Shown here in pieces: positions 8,315 to 16,798 of a stretch of 64,000 nt of DNA. Below the pieces are notes generated by a model. That model was given only the letters and a program-made list of their open reading frames with translations, had not been told where the DNA came from and searched no databases. Source of the stretch: Mojavia pulchra JT2-VF2 (GTDB lineage: Bacteria > Cyanobacteriota > Cyanobacteriia > Cyanobacteriales > Nostocaceae); contig JAHHHN010000001.1 of assembly GCA_019359325.1 (NCBI GenBank), forward strand, positions 744,001 to 808,000. The letters are read 5' to 3'. Position numbers and translations under genes: made by a program. Numbering within the stretch: the first letter of the stretch is position 1; each line of letters opens with the position of its first letter.

Positions 8315-9295
8315 TTATGTGGTAACACCAGCTAATATTTCCTGCGCTCGGTCAATATTTTGACGTACTGCTTGAGCAGAACTATGTAAAGCAGCTAGTT
8401 CTTCATCGGTGAGATTCAATTCCAATACATTTTCAATTCCGCCGCAACCCAATCGGCAGGGAACGCCAATCATAATATCATTTAAACCATATTCACCTTG
8501 AAGATAAGCCGCCACAGGCAACAAGCGCGACTGATTCAGCAAAATCGATTCCACCATTACAGAGGTAGCAGAAGCGGGAGCAAAAAAAGCACCACCTGTC
8601 TGCATCAATTCCACAATTTCTGCACCACCGTTACGGGTTCTTTCTACTAAGCGTTCAATGGTGTCTGCATCCAACAATTCTGTAATCGGAATGCCGTTGA
8701 CATTAGCATAACGAGGCAAAGGAACCATTAAATCTCCGTGGCTACCCAGTACCATCGCTTTGACATCGGCAGGTAAAACCCCCAATTCTAAAGCAATAAA
8801 AGTTTCAAATCGTGCAGAATCTAACACGCCAGCCATACCCATAATGCGATCGCGTGGTAAACCAGTGGCTTGCCAAGCTAAATAAGTCATTACATCTAAG
8901 GGATTGGTGACGATAATAAAAATAGCATTAGGAGAGTAGGCGATCGCATTTTTGGCAGCTTCCACCACAATCTTGGCATTGGTTTTGAGTAAGTCATCTC
9001 GACTCATACCTGGTTTGCGGGGAAGACCTGCCGTAATCACCACTATTTCAGAACCAGATGTATCAGCATAATCTTTAGTGCCGATAATCCGACGATTATG
9101 TAGTTCAATTCCCCTAGCCTCCATCAAGTCCAGTGCCAATCCTTGAGGCATTCCCTCGATGATATCCAACAACACTACATCTGCCAGATTTTTCTCGGCA
9201 ATACGTTGAGCTAGAGTGCTGCCAACTCTACCTGCACCAATGATAGTGACACGAGGGAGATGACAGAGAAATGAGGAGTCAGCAGAAAAAGACAT
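8315..9295 (-). CDS. mdh: Malate dehydrogenase
   Basis: NAD-dependent oxidation of malate to oxaloacetate; cytoplasmic. Seen: Rossmann motif GAGRVG (20-25), active loop LPRKPGMSRDDLL (91-103) with Arg93, the residue that favours malate over lactate, NPLDVMTYLA (131-140), and the catalytic GSHGD (184-188, His186). At 326 residues it has a 14-residue N-terminal extension relative to bacterial LDH-like MDHs. The ATG at 9295 is the first in frame. It belongs to the LDH-like, tetrameric MDH group. ndhO lies just upstream on the same strand. Confidence 0.95.
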   Translation of the reverse strand: MSFSADSSFLCHLPRVTIIGAGRVGSTLAQRIAEKNLADVVLLDIIEGMPQGLALDLMEARGIELHNRRIIGTKDYADTSGSEIVVITAGLPRKPGMSRDDLLKTNAKIVVEAAKNAIAYSPNAIFIIVTNPLDVMTYLAWQATGLPRDRIMGMAGVLDSARFETFIALELGVLPADVKAMVLGSHGDLMVPLPRYANVNGIPITELLDADTIERLVERTRNGGAEIVELMQTGGAFFAPASATSVMVESILLNQSRLLPVAAYLQGEYGLNDIMIGVPCRLGCGGIENVLELNLTDEELAALHSSAQAVRQNIDRAQEILAGVTT

Positions 9296-9321
9296 AAACT
9301 TAGAGTGGGGAGTTTCAACTG

Positions 9322-9537
9322 TTATTTAAATTCTTCTAGTTGATCTAGTCGTAACCAAATGTTAGGTGTTGATACTTGCCCAAACTTAACAAGGGCATAA
9401 TCACCTTTAAGGTCTACAACTTCGCCTTTAGTTTCAAACAAGTAAGAAGGAAAGCGAGAATCACTAGCTTTTGCTTCTAAACTGTTTTCCAACTTTTCGC
9501 GGACAGCGCGAACCATATCCCCTCTTTTGACTGCCAT
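9322..9537 (-). CDS. ndhO: NAD(P)H-quinone oxidoreductase subunit O
   Basis: Small peripheral subunit of the photosynthetic NDH-1 complex on the thylakoid membrane, where the complex drives cyclic electron flow and CO2 uptake. The ATG at 9537 gives 71 residues ([17 protein letters not shown]...), the normal NdhO length. The longer frame to 9606 adds 23 residues unlike the family, so it was not chosen. Conserved blocks: KRGDMVRA at the N-terminus, then [14 protein letters not shown] and [10 protein letters not shown] at the C-terminus. It is 26 bp upstream of mdh. Confidence 0.9.
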   Translation of the reverse strand: MAVKRGDMVRAVREKLENSLEAKASDSRFPSYLFETKGEVVDLKGDYALVKFGQVSTPNIWLRLDQLEEFK

Positions 9538-9646
9538 AAGCTTTTTACCAAGTTTATAGATTGTTTTATACAGGATTTTAGCTTGCGCCAAGGGGTAAAA
9601 GCACAAACCTACTATTGGTATTTTTGCCTCTTAGCGCTGAACTACA

Positions 9647-10636
9647 CTAATGTTGGCACTGGGGACAAAAATGGCTGGATCTGCCAGCTAACCTAGTTCG
9701 CTGTATTAAACTACTACAAACTCGACAGGGTTCTCCGGTACGGTTGTATACCAAGGCTACACCACCATAGTTACCGTTAATGCCCTTGACATTCAGGAAA
9801 TTACTAAAGGTCGTGCCGCCAGCTTCTATACTAGCTTCTAATACTTGAATAATGGCAATACGTAAACGTTCTATTTGCTCTCGCTGCAAATTTGTACACA
9901 GAGTTTCTGGTAAAATTCCACTCTTAAAAAGTGCTTCATCAGCATAGATATTACCTAATCCCGCCACCACTGACTGATCGAGTAAAGCTGTTTTGGTCGG
10001 ACGGCGGCGGTTTTGCAGCTTTTGAGCTAAATACTCAACTGTGAATTCTGGCGAAAATGGGTCTACTGCAAGTTTTGCTAAACCAGTAATCACACTTTCA
10101 ATCGCAACTTCTGGCGGAACCCACCACATTTGCCCAAAGGTGCGTTGATCAACAAAACGTAATTCTTGCTGATTACCAAAGAACAATCTTACCCTTGTGT
10201 GCTTGTGTAATGGTTCATCTCGATGCAGCCACAACAGTTGACCAGTCATCCGCAGATGTACCCCTAGCCAGCCAGCGCCAGTGGAGTGCAGGGGCGATGC
10301 AACAAAGATAGTCTTATTATCCCCTTGTCCCCTTGTCCCCTTGACCCCTTGTCCCCTTGTCCCTTTGTTTCCTTGTCCCCTTGTCCCTTTGTTTCCTTGT
10401 CCCCGTGTCCCCTTGTCCTCTTCGGTGCAAGATGGAGACAATTGAGCGAGGAGATACTTACCACGGCGATACCAAGCCGCAATAGAACTCCCCTTAATTC
10501 CATGAATAAAATCAGCAGCAGAAAACGGGTAGGCGATGGTGCGATCAAGCAACACATCTCCACCCGTAATTTCTTGGTTGAGGGTCAATTGATTTAGACC
10601 CCTTCGGACTGTTTCTACTTCAGGCAGTTCAGGCAT
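9647..10636 (-). CDS. mutM: Formamidopyrimidine-DNA glycosylase with in-frame octamer repeat insertion
   Basis: Removes 8-oxoguanine and other oxidised purines and cuts the abasic site. Pro2 and Glu3 (MPELPEVETVRRGL) are the catalytic N-terminus; LGVHLRMTGQ, GLGNIYADEALF (helix-two-turn-helix) and a C-terminal four-cysteine zinc finger (CRVC...CPQC) are all present. At 329 residues it is longer than the usual 275-290. The excess is residues about 74-105, four octapeptides of the type KGTRGQGN, encoded by twelve tandem copies of an 8-bp unit (10321-10416). The insertion lies in the loop before the LGVHLRMTG strand, so the enzyme is probably still active. Confidence 0.93.
   Translation of the reverse strand: MPELPEVETVRRGLNQLTLNQEITGGDVLLDRTIAYPFSAADFIHGIKGSSIAAWYRRGKYLLAQLSPSCTEEDKGTRGQGNKGTRGQGNKGTRGQGVKGTRGQGDNKTIFVASPLHSTGAGWLGVHLRMTGQLLWLHRDEPLHKHTRVRLFFGNQQELRFVDQRTFGQMWWVPPEVAIESVITGLAKLAVDPFSPEFTVEYLAQKLQNRRRPTKTALLDQSVVAGLGNIYADEALFKSGILPETLCTNLQREQIERLRIAIIQVLEASIEAGGTTFSNFLNVKGINGNYGGVALVYNRTGEPCRVCSSLIQRTRLAGRSSHFCPQCQH
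10321..10416. repeat. Octamer tandem repeat (CCCCTTGT) inside mutM
   Basis: Twelve contiguous 8-bp units, consensus CCCCTTGT on the + strand, with variants CCCCTTGA, CCCTTTGT, TTCCTTGT and CCCCGTGT. Total 96 bp, a multiple of 3, so the mutM frame is kept; three octamers equal eight codons. It belongs with the short tandem repeats of Nostocales; the surroundings of mutM carry related G-rich repeats. Confidence 0.9.
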
Positions 10637-10860
10637 TCAAGCTGAGTAAAAGGGACTGGGGATTAGGGATTGGGGATTGGGTAAGAGCGCGGAAAAATTA
10701 TCGAAGGGGCTTTGACCCCTCCCAAATTTGGGAATGTTTTCCCAGTCCCCAGTGCCCAGTACCCAATCCCTGAGCGGCCTTCCTCCCGCCAAAGTCCCTT
10801 CGGTATAGCGGGGGACTACTCGCCGCGACTAATTGAGCAAGCAATTTGATTATTTGGGGA
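10637..10860. repeat. Short-sequence repeats between psaE and mutM
   Basis: Contains GGGACTGGGGATTAGGGATT-type repeats at 10650-10681 and their inverted partner (CAGTCCCCAGTGCCCAG, then TACCCAATCCC, at 10742-10770), able to form a long hairpin. It is followed by an interspersed-repeat-like block rich in GGCGGGAGG complement (10772-10832). No gene is seen in 10637-10980. Confidence 0.6.
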
Positions 10861-10980
10861 TTTAGGGAGAAGAAAGGGGAAGGATGAAGAATAAAGTTAA
10901 TAAAAATCTTATGCTTCAAACTTCATACTTTACCTTATGTTCATCATCCCATTAAAACAATCCCCTTATAGCTTGAGTGC

Positions 10981-11193
10981 TTACTTTTTGGCCTTAGCCG
11001 CTGGAGGTGCAACCTCTATTAATTCTTCTGGGGCATAGTTGTTAGTGTTGATGCCTGCGTAATTTACGTTTTCAAACCGGACAATCACTGAATACTTGAT
11101 ACCGCTTTGGTCAATAGACGCCACGGTTCCTGTATCCTGAAACCAAAAGGATTCAGGTCGGAGAATACGTACTTTAGATCCACGTTGAACCAT
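10981..11193 (-). CDS. psaE: Photosystem I reaction centre subunit IV
   Basis: Stromal/cytoplasmic subunit of photosystem I, which helps ferredoxin docking and cyclic flow. 70 residues: [21 protein letters not shown] at the start of the SH3-like barrel, [20 protein letters not shown] near the end, and a basic AKAKK tail. Length is typical of filamentous cyanobacteria. Monocistronic by context, with 300 bp of untranslated DNA upstream. RpaB, a known regulator of PSI genes, is encoded at 62.4 kb, but I found no clear HLR1 site here. Confidence 0.96.
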   Translation of the reverse strand: MVQRGSKVRILRPESFWFQDTGTVASIDQSGIKYSVIVRFENVNYAGINTNNYAPEELIEVAPPAAKAKK

Positions 11194-11494
11194 GAGTTTC
11201 TTCCCTTTTAGTTATCAATCGCCAATATATAAGGCTAATTGATTTCACTCTACAACCTGAAGGACTCCGCTTGGTTCATTGTTAAGTTATTTGTCCTGCT
11301 GGCAACTTGGGGGTTATTTAGTTGGAATTTATTTTCTGGATTTCGCCTGTTTGCTTAAGTGCTGTAGCTTCTGTGATCCCCATCTCACTAACTCCCTACT
11401 TGTAAGATTTTATCTCTAAGAATGGGAGAAAACCGTATTGACAAAGACCATGCGATCGCTTAATTTCATTCGCAGATACAACTTGATAAAAACT
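11194..11494. other. Upstream region of psaE
   Basis: About 300 bp without a convincing gene; it must contain the psaE promoter (- strand). A short + strand ORF at 11438-11680 overlaps the 3' end of the fibrillin-like gene antisense and was not accepted. Confidence 0.4.
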
Positions 11495-12094
11495 TCATAC
11501 CTTGCTCAAAACAAACACACTACCCTCGTTACCTCTACCAATTCGCAGTTCGTTATCTATATAAGTGATATCCAACCAGCCTTGTTGCTTATCGCTGTTG
11601 AGGGGCGTATCAATTGCCATGAACTTGTCACCAGCTTCAATTTGTTGGATAAAATTTTCTGGAGAATTGTAGCCCAATAACCGTTGCCAACCGACGATAG
11701 TTCGATTAAATTTGACTAGGACGCGACGACCTGAGACTGGCTCGAAGTTGGCAGCAACGCTGACCAATCCTTCAAGATAAGGTAAGCCATAAATCTCGGC
11801 TATATTGTAAACGCTTGTAGTTTCTACGCGAATACACTGATAAATTTGCCCCAGTTTGCAAAAAGGTAATCGATCCAGATTTAATAGACCCTTGCTTGTA
11901 GTGTATAGTAATCGCCAATCGCCATTGAGCAAATCGGTAGCTTCTACCGGACGTGGTGTAGGATTCAGGTCTTCTAAAGTAGCGATCGCTGCTAAGATAG
12001 CCTGTTTCTGTTTCTCACTAGCCAGTAAACCGCGATTTGTAGGGGCGATCGCATCCAAAAGAGCCGCTTTTCCGATCATCGCTTGTAACCTCAA
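11495..12094 (-). CDS. PAP/fibrillin family lipid-associated protein
   Basis: 199 residues matching the plastid lipid-associated protein (PAP)/fibrillin family, lipocalin-like proteins tied to thylakoids and photoprotection in plants and cyanobacteria. Seen: LLNGDWRLLYTTSKGLL (the conserved W-LLYT block), YQCIRVETTSVYNIAEI, FEPVSGRRVLVKF and the C-terminal GWLDITYIDNELRIGRGNEGSVFVL. Starts at 12094 or at Met6 (12079) are both possible; Met6 begins the family-like MIGKAALLDAI. Divergent from DUF3134. Confidence 0.85.
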   Translation of the reverse strand: MRLQAMIGKAALLDAIAPTNRGLLASEKQKQAILAAIATLEDLNPTPRPVEATDLLNGDWRLLYTTSKGLLNLDRLPFCKLGQIYQCIRVETTSVYNIAEIYGLPYLEGLVSVAANFEPVSGRRVLVKFNRTIVGWQRLLGYNSPENFIQQIEAGDKFMAIDTPLNSDKQQGWLDITYIDNELRIGRGNEGSVFVLSKV

Positions 12095-12330
12095 AAATCA
12101 TCAGGATGAAATTGATATTGAACATATATAAATGTCAAATGTGTAGAGCCTAACTTGATCATTATTGATAACTTGTCATCTGCCATAAGTAGTTTAAATA
12201 AATAACTTTTGCCAGATGGCGGATTGCTCAACTAAAGAGTTGAATGAATAACTAAATTATCTCTTATCCAGTGATAGACTCTTAATGTCTATCTATCTAG
12301 TTACTTGAAAGTTCTCGTTTCTTGGGCGAT

Positions 12331-12570
12331 ATGTTGAATTCTCCATTACGTGAAGAACCCCGCAACCAGCGCGCTGCTGTTATTCCATTAAAACAAGAGA
12401 CTTCCCTAATAGACTGGTTACAAACCAGCGGTCGGATCATAGCGCGTGACGTTCATGAACCTGATTTTCTAAATGAAGAAGAAGAAATATCAGAGTTTCT
12501 GGGTGGAGAAGACGGTATCGGCGATTATGACCTTGATGACGACGACGATATAGCTATCGCTGAAGATTAG
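12331..12570 (+). CDS. DUF3134 family protein
   Basis: A 79-residue cyanobacteria-specific protein. The core LREEPRNQRAAVIPLKQETSLIDWL, then SGRIIARD, matches DUF3134; the tail is highly acidic (DLDDDDDIAIAED). The ATG at 12331 was chosen over TTG at 12322 because homologous sequence begins at MLNSP. Soluble, function unknown. It is followed by mraY on the same strand after 79 bp. Confidence 0.85.
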   Translation: MLNSPLREEPRNQRAAVIPLKQETSLIDWLQTSGRIIARDVHEPDFLNEEEEISEFLGGEDGIGDYDLDDDDDIAIAED

Positions 12571-12649
12571 CCTGTTCAAGCAGGGGACTTCGTAGTATGT
12601 ATCGTCCCTATTGTTCAGTTATGTAAGTGTGGAGTGAAGGGAAATTTCC

Positions 12650-13747
12650 GTGGACGCTAAATTATCTCCTGACCAAGGATTAAACTTTTCTGGGATCGGT
12701 CTTGCTTCTTGCTTGGCACTAGGGCTAGGCTCGGCAGCAGTGGCTTTGGATTGGATGAGTAATAGGTTACCTTGGCAGGGTATGTCTCTGACCCTGCCAC
12801 TATTGTTGTGTGCTGTAAGTTCGGCGGCTATGGGCTTCTGGGTTATCCCGTTGTTACAAGCACTCAAAACTGGGCAAATAATTCGTGAAGATGGCCCGCA
12901 AGCCCATCTGAAAAAAGCAGGTACACCAACAATGGGGGGTATCTTCTTTATCCCTGTAGCAGTGGTTCTGGCTTGCGTATTGTCTAATTTTGGTAAAGAA
13001 GTGCTGGCGGTTTCCGCATTGACACTTAGTTACGGTTTTATTGGCTGGCTGGACGATTGGCAAATTCTGCGCCGCAAGTCAAATAAAGGTATCTCTCCCC
13101 AGATGAAACTAGCTTTGCAAATCGGTTTTGCAGCAGTGTTTTGTCTGTGGCTGATGTTTAATCAACCTTCTAATATCACAAATATTGCTTTGCCCTTGGT
13201 AGGTTTTTCGATTCCTTTAGGTTTTCTATTCTGGCCTTTGGCTGGCTTTGCTTTAGTTGCAGAAAGCAATGCGACAAATTTAACTGATGGCATTGATGGT
13301 TTGGCAGGAGGAACCGTAGCGATCGCTTTACTTGCACTTGGTGCTTTGATCGCCCCTACTTCACCAGAATTGATGATTTTCTGTGCTTCTTTAAGTGGCG
13401 GTTGCTTGGGTTTCTTAGCCCATAACCGCAACCCAGCCCGTGTTTTTATGGGAGATACCGGTTCCTTGGCTTTGGGTGGTGCTTTAGCTGCCGTGGCATT
13501 ATTAACTAACAGCTTAGTAATTCTGTTCGTTCTCAGCGGTATCTTCTTCGTTGAAACCCTGTCTGTAATGGCACAGGTAACTTATTACAAAGCTACTAAA
13601 GGCCCCGATGGTAAAGGTAAGCGTCTGTTTAAAATGGCTCCCTTACATCATCATTTAGAACTCACTGGCTGGTCAGAACTACAAGTAGTCTCCGTATTTT
13701 ATATAATTGCTGCTCTGTTGGCTGCCATCTCTATGGTGATGCATTAA
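12650..13747 (+). CDS. mraY: Phospho-N-acetylmuramoyl-pentapeptide transferase
   Basis: Transfers phospho-MurNAc-pentapeptide from UDP to undecaprenyl phosphate, giving lipid I for peptidoglycan. Integral membrane protein with about ten helices. Motifs: AHLKKAGTPTMGG, the loop FIGWLDDW with catalytic Asp pair, NLTDGIDGLAGG, FMGDTGSLALGG and the cytoplasmic MAPLHHHLE. Starts with GTG. 365 residues, as expected. A terminator follows at 13783-13817. Confidence 0.96.
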   Translation: MDAKLSPDQGLNFSGIGLASCLALGLGSAAVALDWMSNRLPWQGMSLTLPLLLCAVSSAAMGFWVIPLLQALKTGQIIREDGPQAHLKKAGTPTMGGIFFIPVAVVLACVLSNFGKEVLAVSALTLSYGFIGWLDDWQILRRKSNKGISPQMKLALQIGFAAVFCLWLMFNQPSNITNIALPLVGFSIPLGFLFWPLAGFALVAESNATNLTDGIDGLAGGTVAIALLALGALIAPTSPELMIFCASLSGGCLGFLAHNRNPARVFMGDTGSLALGGALAAVALLTNSLVILFVLSGIFFVETLSVMAQVTYYKATKGPDGKGKRLFKMAPLHHHLELTGWSELQVVSVFYIIAALLAAISMVMH

Positions 13748-13782
13748 TTCTGATTTAGTAAAAAAATAGTCAAATCAAAACT

Positions 13783-13817
13783 AACAACCCTTACTAGATG
13801 TAGGGGTTGTTTTTTTA
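13783..13817 (+). terminator. Intrinsic terminator after mraY
   Basis: AACAACCC (13783-13790) pairs with GGGTTGTT (13804-13811), followed by a run of T. It sits between convergent mraY and moaB. Confidence 0.85.
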
Positions 13818-14318
13818 TTGATGCATTTGGCTGACTAAATGAACAAGTTCTGGCAAAATCAGCTTTTCCATCCCTAGTTGCACAGCATTACTAGAACCAG
13901 GAAGAGAGAAGATAAGTTTATTTTGATAAACACCAGCAACAGCACGAGAAGCGATCGCCCGTGAACCGATTTCTTGATAACTTAAAAAGCGAAACAATTC
14001 ACCAAATCCTGGCAAAGTTTTCTCTAGCAACTTCTCAATCGCATCATAGGTTGTGTCCCTTGGTGCAATACCCGTGCCACCATTGAAAATCACAACATCT
14101 AAATTTGCACTTTTACCCAGCAGTTCTATTTGTTCTTGAATCTGTGCTGGCTCGTCTTTAATAATTTTGTAAGCTCCTATAGCATGGTTAGCATTTAGGA
14201 GTAATTTTTGAATTATCTGTCCACTTTTATCTGTTTCCGGGAAACGCGTATCGCTGATCGTCACAACAGCACAATTGACCATTATCCCCAGTGAGTCTGG
14301 GTGAGGTTGTTGCGTCAT
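13815..14318 (-). CDS. moaB: MoaB/MogA family molybdenum cofactor biosynthesis protein
   Basis: Molybdopterin adenylyltransferase family. 167 residues with CAVVTISDTRFPETDKSG at the start, VVIFNGGTGIAPRDTTYD (the pterin/nucleotide loop) and SRAVAGVYQNKLIFSLPGSSNAV. This is the short MoaB-like form used by cyanobacteria in place of MogA; which step it performs is inferred. No other molybdenum-cofactor genes are in the window. Confidence 0.9.
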   Translation of the reverse strand: MTQQPHPDSLGIMVNCAVVTISDTRFPETDKSGQIIQKLLLNANHAIGAYKIIKDEPAQIQEQIELLGKSANLDVVIFNGGTGIAPRDTTYDAIEKLLEKTLPGFGELFRFLSYQEIGSRAIASRAVAGVYQNKLIFSLPGSSNAVQLGMEKLILPELVHLVSQMHQ

Positions 14319-14340
14319 AAATAAATTTTTAACCCTCTAT

Positions 14341-14399
14341 GTGAAGCTATTAGTCGTTAGTCTTTAGGTAATGACTAATGACTAATAACCAAAGACTGC
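14341..14399. repeat. TAATGAC-type heptamer repeat
   Basis: Region with ATTAGTCGTTAGTC and its near inverse GACTAATGACTAATAAC, a short heptameric repeat typical of Nostocales. Related tracts are at 15380-15422 and 56449-56500. Confidence 0.6.
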
Positions 14400-14735
14400 T
14401 TAAGATTTGCTAAATCCCAGACCGTTTTCCTCAGCGTACCGTTCCATGAAGCGCATAAAGCGATCCCATTCTTCAGCAGATTTCATCAGGTGAATTGCTT
14501 CTAATGCCTCTGGTCTGCCGTTGACAAATCTAGCCTTTACTTCGCGGGTGATGATTTCCCCTTCTTGGTCAATCATGTACATCCCGGTGATATCTTCGGT
14601 GGTGGTTTGAGCCAAAGCTTTAGGATTGACAAAAATAAATGTTGCAGTGCCACTTTCACCAGTACGCGATCGCGTCAAGCGGACATCAGGTACTACATCT
14701 TCATCAATACCTCTAGAAAACTGGATTTTCGCCAT
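14400..14735 (-). CDS. psb28: Photosystem II assembly protein Psb28
   Basis: 111 residues. Psb28 binds PSII assembly intermediates (RC47) on the cytoplasmic face of the thylakoid and is absent from mature PSII. Family blocks: [20 protein letters not shown] at the N-terminus, then the [13 protein letters not shown] strand, [16 protein letters not shown], and [21 protein letters not shown] near the C-terminus. Full length. Confidence 0.96.
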   Translation of the reverse strand: MAKIQFSRGIDEDVVPDVRLTRSRTGESGTATFIFVNPKALAQTTTEDITGMYMIDQEGEIITREVKARFVNGRPEALEAIHLMKSAEEWDRFMRFMERYAEENGLGFSKS

Positions 14736-14819
14736 GATGAGTGAACTTAAAGTTTTGTAATGTTTAATTTATTATTCTCTCATCATTTTAGAACTAAGCA
14801 CTCTAGCTCTTACAAAAAG

Positions 14820-14865
14820 ACGGCGGGAAAGCCCACTCCTTCAAGGTGTGGGATGAACCGTGACC
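14820..14865. repeat. Orphan hairpin resembling a transposon end
   Basis: CCCACTCCTT/CA/AAGGTGTGGG is a near-perfect stem (one mismatch) inside GGGAAAGCC...GATGAACC. Its complement, TCATCCCACACCTTG..., aligns with TCATCCCACCCCTAA... at 49688-49702. I suspect a leftover IS200/IS605 or ISC end; inference. Confidence 0.4.
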
Positions 14866-14891
14866 GATCTTGTTTATTTACCAATAAATAC

Positions 14892-15344
14892 TTAACTAGC
14901 TTCTCTCTCAAGTAGCAAAGTTACAGGCCCATCATTTTCGATTGTAACTTGCATCATTGCACCAAATTGACCAGTTTCCACATTTAAACCACTGCTACGT
15001 AAATTGGTAACAAATCTTTCATACAAATCTTGGGCTAATGAAGGAACAGCAGAACGATCAAAAGAGGGGCGGCGACCTTTGCGACAATCACCATACAGTG
15101 TGAATTGACTCACTACCAGCAACTCGCCACCAATTTCTTGCACAGATTTTTGCCAACGGTCGCCCCCTTCTTCATCAGGAAACAACCGCAATTCCAAACA
15201 TTTACGCACCATCCAGTCGAGTTCAGCATCGGTATCAGTATCAGCAATACCTACGAGTAAGTTTAGCCCCCGCCCAATTTTGCCGACAATCTCACCATTA
15301 ACGGTCACCTGAGATGATTTAACTCGCTGAATGATAACGCGCAT
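14892..15344 (-). CDS. dtd: D-aminoacyl-tRNA deacylase
   Basis: Hydrolyses D-amino acids (and glycine) from mischarged tRNA; homodimer in the cytoplasm. 150 residues. Motifs: [18 protein letters not shown] at the start, [20 protein letters not shown] (the SQFTL signature), and the cross-subunit GPVT loop as [10 protein letters not shown] rather than the usual NNGPVT. Full length. Confidence 0.95.
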   Translation of the reverse strand: MRVIIQRVKSSQVTVNGEIVGKIGRGLNLLVGIADTDTDAELDWMVRKCLELRLFPDEEGGDRWQKSVQEIGGELLVVSQFTLYGDCRKGRRPSFDRSAVPSLAQDLYERFVTNLRSSGLNVETGQFGAMMQVTIENDGPVTLLLEREAS

Positions 15345-15422
15345 GAAATCATTTGTCCTTTGTTTTGGCCATTTGCCATTTTACTAATCAATGACTAATG
15401 GCCAATAACTAATGACTAATAA

Positions 15423-16553
15423 TTATTTACCAAAGCCTTTACCTCGACTTACAGAAGGAAGACAAATGCAGTTTTCTATCTGACTGAGCAAAGTTTCACT
15501 ATCTAAATTTTGACCAATCAGCACTAGTTGGTTTCTTGGTTGACCTTTCCACTCATCATCATCCATTGTGAAACGCTTGCCACACAAATGGAAAATATGA
15601 CGTTTAGGGCTTTCATCAAACCACATAATTCCTTTTGCTCGGAAGACATCAGAAGGTAGTTGGTTATCTAGGAAATATTGGAACTTCCTAATAGAAAACG
15701 GCTTGTCACTTTGGAAAGATAATGAGGTGAAACCATCATTTTCTAAATGGTTAGAATGATGGTGATGATGCTCATGTTCATGATCATGGGCATGATCGTG
15801 ATGCTCATGACCACAGTTTGAATGATCGTGATCGTGGTCATCATGTTCGTGAGCATGGTCATGATCGTGATGCTCATGTTCATCGACCACAGTATCAAAA
15901 TACTTGTCAGACTCAAACAGACCAACACTGAGGATTAAGGGAAGCGGTACTTCTGAACGCGTGGTGCGGAGAATTCTCGCTCCTTCTTTAACTTCATTAA
16001 TTTTCTTTTCTAACTCATTTAAAGCAGATTCTTCAACTAAATCTGTTTTGTTGAGAACAATCACATCACCATAGGCAATTTGACTGTATGCTGCTTGAGA
16101 GTTAAATAAATCTAGACTGTAATTTGCCGCATCTACTACAGTGATAATCGAATCTAATCGTGTTAAATCACGCAATTCTGTGCCAAGAAATGTTAGGGCT
16201 ACTGGCAATGGATCTGCCAATCCAGTTGTTTCTACAACTAGATAATCTAACTTTTCTTCACGTTCTAGAACTTTGTAAACGGCATCAACTAAATCATTAT
16301 TAATGGTGCAGCAAATACAACCATTACTCAGTTCCACCATGTTCTCATCTGTGGAAACAATTAATTCGTTGTCAATGCCTATTTCACCAAATTCATTCAC
16401 TAAAACAGCCGTTTTCAAACCCTGCTGATTAGTCAGGATATGATTAAGTAAAGTCGTCTTACCACTACCGAGGAATCCTGTAATAATTGTTACAGGTATA
16501 CCTTGCTTCGGCGCATCCATTGCTTGAGATTCGGGAGAAACTGCTGATTGCAT
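15423..16553 (-). CDS. CobW/COG0523 GTPase with His-rich metal-binding loop
   Basis: G3E-family metallochaperone GTPase, 376 residues. Walker A GFLGSGKTT (about 27-35), the metal-binding CxCC motif as GCICC (about 79-83), ETTGLADP, NKTDL for guanine specificity, and a C-terminal CobW_C domain (DVFRAKGIMWFDES...). Residues about 225-270 are a strongly His/Asp-rich insert, which suggests zinc or another divalent metal. The family includes zinc chaperones (ZNG1/YeiR/ZigA), cobalt (CobW) and nitrile hydratase activators; the metal here is not settled. Within 250 bp upstream is an imperfect inverted repeat (16601-16640) that could be regulatory; no clear Zur box. Confidence 0.88.
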   Translation of the reverse strand: MQSAVSPESQAMDAPKQGIPVTIITGFLGSGKTTLLNHILTNQQGLKTAVLVNEFGEIGIDNELIVSTDENMVELSNGCICCTINNDLVDAVYKVLEREEKLDYLVVETTGLADPLPVALTFLGTELRDLTRLDSIITVVDAANYSLDLFNSQAAYSQIAYGDVIVLNKTDLVEESALNELEKKINEVKEGARILRTTRSEVPLPLILSVGLFESDKYFDTVVDEHEHHDHDHAHEHDDHDHDHSNCGHEHHDHAHDHEHEHHHHHSNHLENDGFTSLSFQSDKPFSIRKFQYFLDNQLPSDVFRAKGIMWFDESPKRHIFHLCGKRFTMDDDEWKGQPRNQLVLIGQNLDSETLLSQIENCICLPSVSRGKGFGK

Positions 16554-16600
16554 AGCGCTCGTATCAAAACAAAAAAGTCAAAAAATAGTAATGTAGCGCA

Positions 16601-16640
16601 GATAGTCCAGAAAACACTAGCATAGGGATGCTGGACTGTC
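16601..16640. promoter_or_regulatory. Imperfect inverted repeat in divergent promoter region
   Basis: GATAGTCCAG at 16601-16610 and CTGGACTGTC at 16631-16640 (9 of 10 pairs), 20-base loop, about 50 bp upstream of the COG0523 gene. Could be an RNA hairpin in its 5' region or an operator. Confidence 0.35.
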
Positions 16641-16798
16641 ATCCCACATGCTTTACCCTATTATTACGTATCTACCTATTTTCAAATTACTGTGTTGAGC
16701 TAACTTGGCTGGAATTTGCATATAGATATGTAGCCAGGATGTTTGTCACAATTAGGTTTTACGACTTTGAATTTTGAATGAGTGAATTTTGAATTGCT

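Noticed and set aside
10264-10597. ORFs in other frames of mutM
   Set aside because: They exist only because the octamer array is open in all frames.
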